32,290 nucleotides of DNA from Vreelandella andesensis (GTDB lineage Bacteria; Pseudomonadota; Gammaproteobacteria; Pseudomonadales; Halomonadaceae), in the NCBI RefSeq assembly GCF_003989795.1, contig NZ_RZHG01000030.1:1-32290 (forward strand), given 5' to 3'. The notes below the pieces were generated by a model, which saw only the letters and a list, made by a program, of their open reading frames with translations, ran no database searches and was not told the origin of the DNA. The position numbers and the translations under genes were made by a program. Positions 26,196 through 32,290 of this stretch are shown here, in pieces. Position 1 is the stretch's first letter. Each line of letters starts with the position of its first letter.

Positions 26196-27632
26196 TTATC
26201 TCCTGGCGTTACCTAAGAAGCGGGCCTCACGCTCCTGGCGGATTTGCTCATCTTGCTGTGCTTGAAGCACAAAGGTAATCGGGTGACTGGGCTGGCTCAG
26301 GTCTTGAGGGTTCGCGAGGACGGTTATCACCTGAATGCGTGACTCGCCCGCAGGCACGCTAACCGAGGCATTATCTAGCGTTAAACTGGGTAAACCTGAC
26401 ACACTGATTTGGTAAGTGTGCGGCTCGTTATCAAGGTTGCGCACCGTGAGACTGTAAACATTACTGATTTGCCCTTCACGGGTCATTTGGTAAAGCTGTG
26501 TGCGCTCGCGCTCAGCGTCGAAACTAAGCGGCATGCGATCATTAACGGCCCAGGCAAACGCAACGACCATAATGATCAGCGCGACGAAGTAGCCGAGTAA
26601 TCGAGGACGTAAAATATGGCTTTTATTACCATCTAACGCGTTCTCGGTTGTGTAACGAATCAGCCCTTTAGGGTAGCCCATTTTATCCATGACGCTGTCG
26701 CAGGCATCAATACAGGCGGCACAAGTAATGCACTCGTACTGCAGACCATCACGAATATCGATACCAGTTGGGCAAACCTGAACACATAGGTCGCAGTCGA
26801 TGCAGTCGCCAAAGCCGGCTTCTTTCGCCTGGGTATGGCTAAGCGACTTTTTGCGTCGACCTCTTGGCTCGCCGCGTTCTTCGTCGTACGACACAATCAA
26901 CGTGTCGCGGTCAAACATGACTGACTGGAAGCGCGCATAGGGGCACATATAAATGCATACCTGCTCGCGCAGCCAACCCGCATTTAAATAAGTAAATACC
27001 AAAAAGAAGCCAACCCAAAAATAGGACCAGCCATGCGCTTCTAGCGTAGGCAGCTCCATTACTAGCGTGCGAATAGGCGTAAAGTAACCTACAAACGTAA
27101 TGCCGGTGGCCAGGGCGATCAGCAACCAAGCGGTATGTTTAGCCCCTTTTCGCCACGCTTTATCAGCGGTCATTGGCTGTTTATCGAGCTTAATGCGCCG
27201 ATTTCTAGATCCTTCTATGCGGTGTTCAAGCCAAATAAACAAAAAGGTCCAGACGCTTTGTGGGCAGGTATAGCCACACCAAACGCGCCCAGCAAAAACG
27301 GTAATAAAAAATAGCCCGAAGGCACAGATAATAAGTAGCCACGAAAGCAATACGAACTCTTGCGGATAAAATGTGGCAGCAAAAATATGAAACTCTCGAC
27401 CTGGCAGGTCAAACCATATGAGAGGACGATCGCCCCAGTTTAGCCAAGGGAGCAGGAAAAAGCCCAGCATCAGTGCCCAGTTGGCGCTGCGCCTTACTTT
27501 CTGAAAGAGCCCTTTAATTTCGCGCACATAAATATGCTGGCGCTTAGCGTACATATCCTGAGTAGTGCTTTCACTAGGGGTATGGTGCCCAACGGGCGGT
27601 GGCGTAATATCTTGGCTAGGTATTTTTTCCAT
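26196..27632 (-). CDS. ccoG: Cytochrome c oxidase accessory protein CcoG (FixG/RdxA)
   Basis: A 478-residue membrane Fe-S protein; in related bacteria CcoG acts as a cupric reductase in cbb3 assembly. Several helices carry WCGYTCPQSVWTFLFIWLE and CIYMCPYARFQSVMFDRDT. Two ferredoxin-type clusters follow (CIDCDLCVQVCP and CITCAACIDACD), then a C-terminal Ig-like FixG domain. I chose the ATG at 27632 (MEKIPSQD), which gives the usual length. The frame runs upstream for about 60 more codons, but that part has no family character. No strong ribosome binding site is seen before the chosen ATG. The 153 bases from the ccoP terminator hairpin to the ccoG start should contain its own promoter. Confidence 0.92.
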   Translation of the reverse strand: MEKIPSQDITPPPVGHHTPSESTTQDMYAKRQHIYVREIKGLFQKVRRSANWALMLGFFLLPWLNWGDRPLIWFDLPGREFHIFAATFYPQEFVLLSWLLIICAFGLFFITVFAGRVWCGYTCPQSVWTFLFIWLEHRIEGSRNRRIKLDKQPMTADKAWRKGAKHTAWLLIALATGITFVGYFTPIRTLVMELPTLEAHGWSYFWVGFFLVFTYLNAGWLREQVCIYMCPYARFQSVMFDRDTLIVSYDEERGEPRGRRKKSLSHTQAKEAGFGDCIDCDLCVQVCPTGIDIRDGLQYECITCAACIDACDSVMDKMGYPKGLIRYTTENALDGNKSHILRPRLLGYFVALIIMVVAFAWAVNDRMPLSFDAERERTQLYQMTREGQISNVYSLTVRNLDNEPHTYQISVSGLPSLTLDNASVSVPAGESRIQVITVLANPQDLSQPSHPITFVLQAQQDEQIRQEREARFLGNARR

Positions 27633-27785
27633 GGCGATGATCACAGCTCGATAAGGCAGGGATGGGCGGCAGCATGGATATCGTGGCGTTAAACTTGTGA
27701 CGCTAGATAACACAACTGTATGCCGTGTCGCTAAACAACAGTGTAACGGATAGAGAGGGTGTCTGGATGAGCGTTGGATGAAGAA

Positions 27786-27810
27786 AGGGTGCGGTTTGAA
27801 ACCGCACCCT
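27786..27810 (-). terminator. Rho-independent terminator of ccoNOQP
   Basis: AGGGTGCGGTTT (27786-27797) and AAACCGCACCCT (27799-27810) form a long stem. On the minus strand it is followed by TTTCTTC, just after the ccoP stop. It separates the oxidase genes from ccoGHIS. Confidence 0.8.
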
Positions 27811-27845
27811 GTATACACCTAAAGATCTATGCTGTTATTGATAGG

Positions 27846-28775
27846 CTAGTCATTGAAGCGCAGGCTGTACACATAGGCTGCTACCAGGTGAACACGCTCT
27901 TCACCGATGTAAGCCGCTTGTGCTGGCATGTGGCCGTTACGACCGTTACGCAGCGTTTGGCGAACAGAATCAGCAACACTTTGTCCCGGTGCCAAATAGA
28001 GCCATACATTATCAGTTAGATTAGGAGCACCCAGCGCGATATTGCCCGTACCACTGGGGGTATGACACGCAGCACATGCTGCTAAGAAGGTGCTTTCACC
28101 ACTGGCGGCACGTTCTGCGTCATGCTCTTCATCCGACATAGAAAGAACATATTGAGTAAGATTCTCAATATTGTTCTCACCAAGTTGCTGCCAAGCAGGC
28201 ATTAGCCCATTACGACCGTTATTCAGCGTCATCATGATGTTTTCCGGCTCGCCACCATAGAGCCAGTCATCATCAGTCAGATTAGGAAAGCCGTAGCCCC
28301 CTTGGGCGTTAGAACCGTGACATACTGCACAGTTGTTTAGGTAAACGCGCTCCGCTACCCGCATTGCTTCAGCGTCTCTTGCCAGCTCAGGAATGGGTGT
28401 TTCCTGATACTGAGCAAAAATCGGCGTAAAGCGCTCTTCAGCATCAGCCACTTCTTTTTCCCACTGACTTTCTTGGGACCAGCCCAAGATACCTGCATAG
28501 TTGCCTAAGCCTGGGTAAAACACTAAGTAACCCAAAGCGAAAATGACGGTGAGAACGAATAGCTTAAACCACCACTGGGGTAGTGCATTGTCGTACTCTT
28601 CGATCCCATCGGCTGGGTGGCCAGTGGTCTCGACATTGCCATCGGCGTCTGGTGTCTTATCGGTTCGGCGGTTGGCAAATAATATCCAAACGCTTAGTGC
28701 GATAGTGCCCAGCGTGATGACAATAATCCAGGCGCTCCAGAAGCTGGATAGGGAGTCACCCCATAAATTATTCAT
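27846..28775 (-). CDS. ccoP: cbb3 cytochrome c oxidase subunit III, dihaem CcoP
   Basis: A 309-residue membrane-anchored dihaem cytochrome c that passes electrons to CcoO/CcoN. Two N-terminal hydrophobic segments (about 13-33 and 70-88) precede two haem c domains with CAVCH (C149, C152, H153) and CAACH (C234, C237, H238). The axial methionines lie in the matching NGRNGLMPA and NGRNGHMPA motifs. The start overlaps the ccoQ stop by four bases. It is the last gene of the oxidase operon, with a clear terminator behind it. Confidence 0.96.
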   Translation of the reverse strand: MNNLWGDSLSSFWSAWIIVITLGTIALSVWILFANRRTDKTPDADGNVETTGHPADGIEEYDNALPQWWFKLFVLTVIFALGYLVFYPGLGNYAGILGWSQESQWEKEVADAEERFTPIFAQYQETPIPELARDAEAMRVAERVYLNNCAVCHGSNAQGGYGFPNLTDDDWLYGGEPENIMMTLNNGRNGLMPAWQQLGENNIENLTQYVLSMSDEEHDAERAASGESTFLAACAACHTPSGTGNIALGAPNLTDNVWLYLAPGQSVADSVRQTLRNGRNGHMPAQAAYIGEERVHLVAAYVYSLRFND

Positions 28776-28996
28776 GTATTTTTATCTCCCCTGTCGTGGC
28801 GGGAATCCACTTCGTGTTTAGGCGAAGCATGCTTATCACGGGTCGGTTGCTTATCATCATCTTCGTCAGCGAAGGGCAGGTTGGCCGCTTCGTCAAAGTC
28901 CGGTTTGCGTCGCTTTGAATAGGCCCATATAAAGATGCCGATAAAAGCGACAATCAAAATCAGCGTGATAAGACCGCGGAAAGTTCCCGTATCCAT
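28772..28996 (-). CDS. ccoQ: cbb3 oxidase small subunit CcoQ (FixQ)
   Basis: A 74-residue protein with one N-terminal membrane helix (about 8-26, LITLILIVAFIGIFIWAYS), then KRRKPDFDEAANLPFADED, typical of CcoQ, which stabilises the oxidase complex. The C-terminal tail is charged and longer than in the shortest CcoQ proteins. It lies three bases after ccoO and overlaps ccoP by four. Confidence 0.93.
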   Translation of the reverse strand: MDTGTFRGLITLILIVAFIGIFIWAYSKRRKPDFDEAANLPFADEDDDKQPTRDKHASPKHEVDSRHDRGDKNT

Positions 28997-28999
28997 AAC

Positions 29000-29608
29000 T
29001 TAACGAGTGCCCTCAAGCACGGTTCCTAACTGCTGCAGGTAGGCCACCAGTGCAGTAATTTCCTGGGTGCCGCGAACATCTTCTGTCGCAGTGGCGATAT
29101 CTTCATCGTTGTAGGGCACGCCTAGCTGGCGCAGCGTGCGCATTTTGGCCGGTGTTGATTCGCCATCCAGGGTGTTTTTAAACAGCCAGGGGTAGGCAGG
29201 CATAATTGATTCAGGAACCACGTCGCGGGGGTTGTACAAGTGCGCGCGGTGCCAATCGTCGCTATAACGTCCACCTACACGAGCTAGGTCAGGTCCGGTG
29301 CGCTTAGAGCCCCACAGGAAGTTGTGCTCGTAAACCTGCTCGCCGGCTACGTTATAGTGGCCATAGCGCTCGGTTTCTGCGCGGAATGGCCGAACCATCT
29401 GAGAGTGGCAGCCTACGCACCCTTCACGACGGTAAATGTCACGCCCTTCCAGTTCCAGTGCAGTGAGAGGCTTTAGGCCTTCGACTGGTTCGGTTGTTTG
29501 CTTCTGAAAGAACAGTGGCACCACTTCGGCCAAACCGCCAAAGCTGATCGCAACCAGGATCAACACGGCGAGCAGGCCAACGTTCTTTTCTACAATCTCG
29601 TGTTTCAT
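29000..29608 (-). CDS. ccoO: cbb3 cytochrome c oxidase subunit II, monohaem CcoO
   Basis: A 202-residue membrane-anchored cytochrome c that receives electrons from CcoP. One N-terminal helix (about 10-34) is followed by the haem c site [12 protein letters not shown] (C64, C67, H68), and [10 protein letters not shown] probably supplies the methionine ligand. I chose the ATG at 29608 (MKHEIVEKN), the standard family start; the frame extends 17 codons upstream into ccoN. The gap to the ccoN stop is 19 bases. Confidence 0.96.
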   Translation of the reverse strand: MKHEIVEKNVGLLAVLILVAISFGGLAEVVPLFFQKQTTEPVEGLKPLTALELEGRDIYRREGCVGCHSQMVRPFRAETERYGHYNVAGEQVYEHNFLWGSKRTGPDLARVGGRYSDDWHRAHLYNPRDVVPESIMPAYPWLFKNTLDGESTPAKMRTLRQLGVPYNDEDIATATEDVRGTQEITALVAYLQQLGTVLEGTR

Positions 29609-29627
29609 TGGTCTCAACTTCCCCGGT

Positions 29628-31055
29628 TTAAGCGGCTTGTGGCGCTGAAAAACTACCAATCGCTTCGCGACGCTTGACGGTCATATAAACGTTGTATGCC
29701 ATGATCAGCATGCCTACGACCCAAAACAGGCCGCCTATCAGGCGAACAAAGTAGCCAGGTCCACTCGCTTCGACAGACTCAACAAAGGTATACATCAGTG
29801 TGCCGTCGGCGTTAATAGCACGCCACATTAGGCCCTGCATAATGCCGTTAACCCACATGGCCGCGATATACAGTACCGTACCGATTGTGGCTAGCCAGAA
29901 GTGCACGGCAATTAGGTTAACGGAGAACATTTCTGTACGTCCGAATAAGCGTGGGATCAGGTGATACATTGAGCCGATGGTAATCATTGCTACCCAACCA
30001 AGCGCGCCCGAGTGCACGTGACCAATGGTCCAGTCGGTGTAGTGAGATAGCGCGTTGACCGTCTTAATTGCCATCATTGGTCCTTCGAAGGTCGACATGC
30101 CGTAAAACGATAGGGCAACAACCAAGAAACGAAGGGTGGGGTCGGTGCGCAGTTTATGCCAGGCACCGGATAACGTCATCATACCGTTAATCATGCCGCC
30201 CCAGGATGGCGCAAGAAGAATGATAGACATGATCATACCCAGCGACTGTGCCCAGTTAGGCAGCGCCGTGTAATGCAGGTGGTGAGGGCCTGCCCACATG
30301 TAGATCATAATCAACGCCCAGAAATGGACGATAGAAAGACGGTAGGAATAAATGGGGCGTTCTGCCTGTTTAGGCACGAAGTAATACATCATGCCCAAGA
30401 AGCCAGCTGTCAGGAAGAATCCGACTGCGTTGTGGCCATACCACCATTGCACCATCGCATCTACTGCACCCGCATAAATCGAGGTGGAGTACATGGGGGT
30501 GACCGGAATCGCCGCATTATTAACGATGTGCAGCACCGCGACGGTCAGAATAAACGCCGCAAAGAACCAGTTCGCCACATAAATATGCGAAGTGGTGCGC
30601 TTTTTAATCGTCATTAAGAAGACGATAGCGTAGCTGATCCAAACGACCGCAATCAAAATATTGATCGGCCATTCGAGCTCTGCGTACTCCTTTGTAGTGG
30701 TATAGCCTAGCGGCAATGACACGACGGCGGAGAGAATAACCGCTTGCCATCCCCAGAAGGTAAACGCTGCGAGCTTGTCAGAGAATAAACGGGTCTGACA
30801 GGTACGCTGCACGACATAGTAAGACGTCGCAAATAGCGCTGAGCCACCGAAGGCAAAGATAACGGCGTTAGTGTGTAACGGACGGAGACGTCCGAAGCTT
30901 GTCCAAGGTAAGCCGAGATTCAGTTGCGGCCACACTAGTTGGGAGGCAAGGATGACGCCAAGTGTCATACCTACTATGCCCCACACAACGGTCATGATCG
31001 CGAACTGCCGAACTACCTTGTAGTTGTAGGTCGGGTGTTCCAGTGCTGTGCTCAT
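29628..31055 (-). CDS. ccoN: cbb3 cytochrome c oxidase subunit I CcoN
   Basis: This is the catalytic subunit of the high-affinity terminal oxidase: it reduces oxygen at a haem b3-CuB centre in the inner membrane. The 475-residue protein has about 12 helices. Histidine-bearing motifs include [43 protein letters not shown] and [17 protein letters not shown], which hold the haems and copper. I chose the ATG at 31055 ([19 protein letters not shown]), giving the usual length; an in-frame extension of 32 codons upstream has no family character. It is the first gene of ccoNOQP and has an ANR-type box about 90 bases upstream. Confidence 0.96.
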   Translation of the reverse strand: MSTALEHPTYNYKVVRQFAIMTVVWGIVGMTLGVILASQLVWPQLNLGLPWTSFGRLRPLHTNAVIFAFGGSALFATSYYVVQRTCQTRLFSDKLAAFTFWGWQAVILSAVVSLPLGYTTTKEYAELEWPINILIAVVWISYAIVFLMTIKKRTTSHIYVANWFFAAFILTVAVLHIVNNAAIPVTPMYSTSIYAGAVDAMVQWWYGHNAVGFFLTAGFLGMMYYFVPKQAERPIYSYRLSIVHFWALIMIYMWAGPHHLHYTALPNWAQSLGMIMSIILLAPSWGGMINGMMTLSGAWHKLRTDPTLRFLVVALSFYGMSTFEGPMMAIKTVNALSHYTDWTIGHVHSGALGWVAMITIGSMYHLIPRLFGRTEMFSVNLIAVHFWLATIGTVLYIAAMWVNGIMQGLMWRAINADGTLMYTFVESVEASGPGYFVRLIGGLFWVVGMLIMAYNVYMTVKRREAIGSFSAPQAA

Positions 31056-31137
31056 TTCATGTTCCCATCGAACGCGGTTAGGGGGTAACCCGTGGCATTT
31101 TGCATCAACATTTTGCACGGGTGCGGCCACTCGCTTG

Positions 31138-31151
31138 ATGATGCAGGTCAA
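31138..31151. promoter_or_regulatory. Putative ANR/FNR box between ccoN and the hydrolase gene
   Basis: ATGATGCAGGTCAA fits TTGATNNNN(A/G)TCAA with one mismatch in the left half. As a class II site for ccoN it would put the start near 31103, with CAAAAT as a weak -10 on the minus strand. Confidence 0.55.
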
Positions 31152-31232
31152 TATCCAGTATAGATTCTATCGCAGCCACGCCCTAAGCTGAACACGCCAA
31201 TAGAAGTAACACTGAATTATTAGGAGTTAATT

Positions 31233-31964
31233 GTGTCGTATTACGCCGATTCTGGTTTCGTCGATATACCCCCGGGCGGTTTGAGCGATGCGTTAGCTAA
31301 GCCCGCCGCTCAGCGGTTTCTAGTGACTGGACACGGCCCGCTCTCTGTTGTGGGGCTGCCTAAAGTTGGTCGAATAATGCTTGCCCATGGTGCTGGAGCG
31401 GGCCATTGTTCCACATTTATGCGGCAATTTGCCGCGACGTTAGCAGCGCAAGGCGTGCAGGTGCTGGCAATTGATTTTCCCTACATGCAGCAGATTAACG
31501 AGCAAGGTAAGCGTCGCCCTCCACCCCCCATTAAACAAACGGTGGCTGATTTTGCGTCATGGTACTCGCTGATTGCGCCTTTAAGCGAACAGCCATTATG
31601 GGTTGGTGGAAAATCGATGGGTGGGCGCGTTGCAACCTTATTCGCCAGTGAACTGCTGTGCCACGAAATGCATTGCCAGGGGGTAATTGTTGCTGGTTAT
31701 CCATTCCACCCGCCTAGAAAACCGGACAAGCTCCGCATAGGCCACTTTCCAGCTATTCGTTGCCCTGTGCATATTTTACAAGGCGAGCGAGATCTTTTTG
31801 GCAACGTAGGCGAGGTTTTAGGCTACCACTTGCCTAATAATATTCACGTAGCTTGGCTTGCCGATGGAGATCATGACTTTAAGCCTAGACGTATTTCTGG
31901 GTTAAATCAGCAGGTTTTGATTGACGAAGCGGCCATACTTGCGGCATCCTTCGTCCGCGCTTAA
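31233..31964 (+). CDS. Alpha/beta hydrolase of the Tex30/KANL3-like family
   Basis: A 243-residue cytoplasmic alpha/beta hydrolase. The oxyanion motif is LAHGAGAG, the nucleophile elbow GGKSMGGR (S128), and the likely acid and base are D187 (GERDLFG) and H214 (DGDHDF), so the triad is complete. The substrate is unknown; relatives in proteobacteria are listed as dienelactone-hydrolase-like or Tex30-like. A GTG start at 31233 is supported by TAGGAG nine bases upstream. It diverges from ccoN, and the two start codons are 177 bases apart. Confidence 0.8.
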   Translation: MSYYADSGFVDIPPGGLSDALAKPAAQRFLVTGHGPLSVVGLPKVGRIMLAHGAGAGHCSTFMRQFAATLAAQGVQVLAIDFPYMQQINEQGKRRPPPPIKQTVADFASWYSLIAPLSEQPLWVGGKSMGGRVATLFASELLCHEMHCQGVIVAGYPFHPPRKPDKLRIGHFPAIRCPVHILQGERDLFGNVGEVLGYHLPNNIHVAWLADGDHDFKPRRISGLNQQVLIDEAAILAASFVRA

Positions 31965-32045
31965 TAAGCAGGTGCAGCAAGGTAAGCAATTAAGTAAGTG
32001 AAAAGGCAATGCGCTGGTTTAAATCGAAAATTTAAATGTGCCGTG

Positions 32046-32073
32046 TTGACATCTTACCAAGCTCCTGTAGAAT
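32046..32073 (+). promoter_or_regulatory. Strong sigma-70 promoter of the tRNA genes
   Basis: TTGACA (32046-32051) and TAGAAT (32068-32073) are 16 bases apart. An AT-rich stretch, AAATCGAAAATTTAAATG, lies just upstream and resembles an UP element. Transcription would start about 12 bases before the tRNA. Confidence 0.75.
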
Positions 32074-32092
32074 TCAGCGCCACGTGACCAGC

Positions 32093-32168
32093 GGGTGGTT
32101 AGCTCAGTTGGGAGAGCACCAGCCTTACAAGCTGGGGGTCACTGGTTCGAACCCAGTACCACCCACCA
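32093..32168 (+). tRNA. tRNA-Val (anticodon TAC)
   Basis: A complete 76-base cloverleaf. The acceptor GGGTGGT pairs with ACCACCC, the anticodon stem CCAGC/GCTGG carries the loop CTTACAA, the T-arm has GGTTCGAACC, and CCA is encoded. Anticodon TAC reads GTA/GTG valine codons. Confidence 0.97.
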
Positions 32169-32227
32169 TTTATTTGGCCGCTTGGAATCGTGAAGTAGTA
32201 AGTCAGTATCAATTGATGTACATAAGT

Positions 32228-32290
32228 GGACCGGTAGTTCAGTCGGTTAGAATGCCGGCCTGTCACGCCGGAGGTCGCGAGTTCGAGTCT
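32228..32290 (+). tRNA. tRNA-Asp (anticodon GTC), cut by window end
   Basis: The acceptor 5' strand GGACCGG, a D-arm, the anticodon arm CCGGC-CTGTCAC-GCCGG and the start of the T-arm GAGTTCGAGTCT are visible. The 3' acceptor strand lies beyond the window. It is 59 bases after tRNA-Val and probably in the same transcript. Confidence 0.93.

Noticed and set aside
27633..27818. An N-terminal extension of CcoG through the open frame upstream
   Set aside because: The added segment would cross the ccoP terminator region, has odd Cys/Pro-rich composition and is absent from the usual family length.
31056..31151. An N-terminal extension of CcoN from the in-frame upstream start
   Set aside because: The added residues lack family character and would make the ANR box coding; the ATG at 31055 gives the standard start and length.
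32228..32290. tRNA-Asp as a truncated pseudogene
   Set aside because: It is simply cut by the window end; all visible arms are sound.

Overview
The window looks like a chromosomal piece of a gammaproteobacterium, most likely a halomonad (Halomonas/Vreelandella type). This rests on moderate GC content, acidic proteins, a Pseudomonas-like cco–hemN–anr block and a CrbS/CrbR-type acetate-switch locus. No sequence search could be run, so the genus is an inference. I see no phage, insertion sequence, CRISPR array or rRNA.

Left part (1–5839), housekeeping: the 3' end of aceF (pyruvate dehydrogenase E2), adk, then tsaB and rsmJ (tRNA and rRNA modification, overlapping by 4 bases), a clsB-type cardiolipin synthase, a convergent UPF0149/YecA-like gene, and a SprT-like metalloprotein read divergently from it.

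Middle part (5840–18852), acetate: acs (acetyl-CoA synthetase); a LuxR-type response regulator (CrbR/ErdR); a very large hybrid kinase whose sensor is a sodium/solute-symporter-like domain (CrbS/MxtR); a small unknown membrane protein; a two-subunit Na+/solute symporter (large subunit plus DUF4212); and, divergently, a cNMP/CBS/DUF294 nucleotidyltransferase-like protein translationally coupled to a DnaQ-like protein whose exonuclease catalytic residues look lost. Together these read as one unit for sensing, importing and activating acetate. The last two genes and the small membrane protein are its least understood parts.

Right part (18853–31964), microaerobic respiration: ttcA, then on the minus strand anr (Fe-S oxygen sensor), hemN (oxygen-independent haem synthesis), a TauE/SafE-like membrane protein, ccoS, ccoI, ccoH, ccoG (copper delivery and assembly) and ccoP, ccoQ, ccoO, ccoN (cbb3 oxidase). 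Near-consensus ANR boxes lie in front of hemN and ccoN, so the regulator, its targets and the assembly factors sit together. An alpha/beta hydrolase diverges from ccoN. The window ends in tRNA-Val(TAC) behind a strong promoter and a cut-off tRNA-Asp(GTC).

An unexpected theme is short tandem duplication: 14 bp x5 before crbS, 20 bp x3 across the crbR stop codon, 15-bp in-frame repeats in two genes (UPF0149 and ttcA), and a 21-bp-period pair before hemN.
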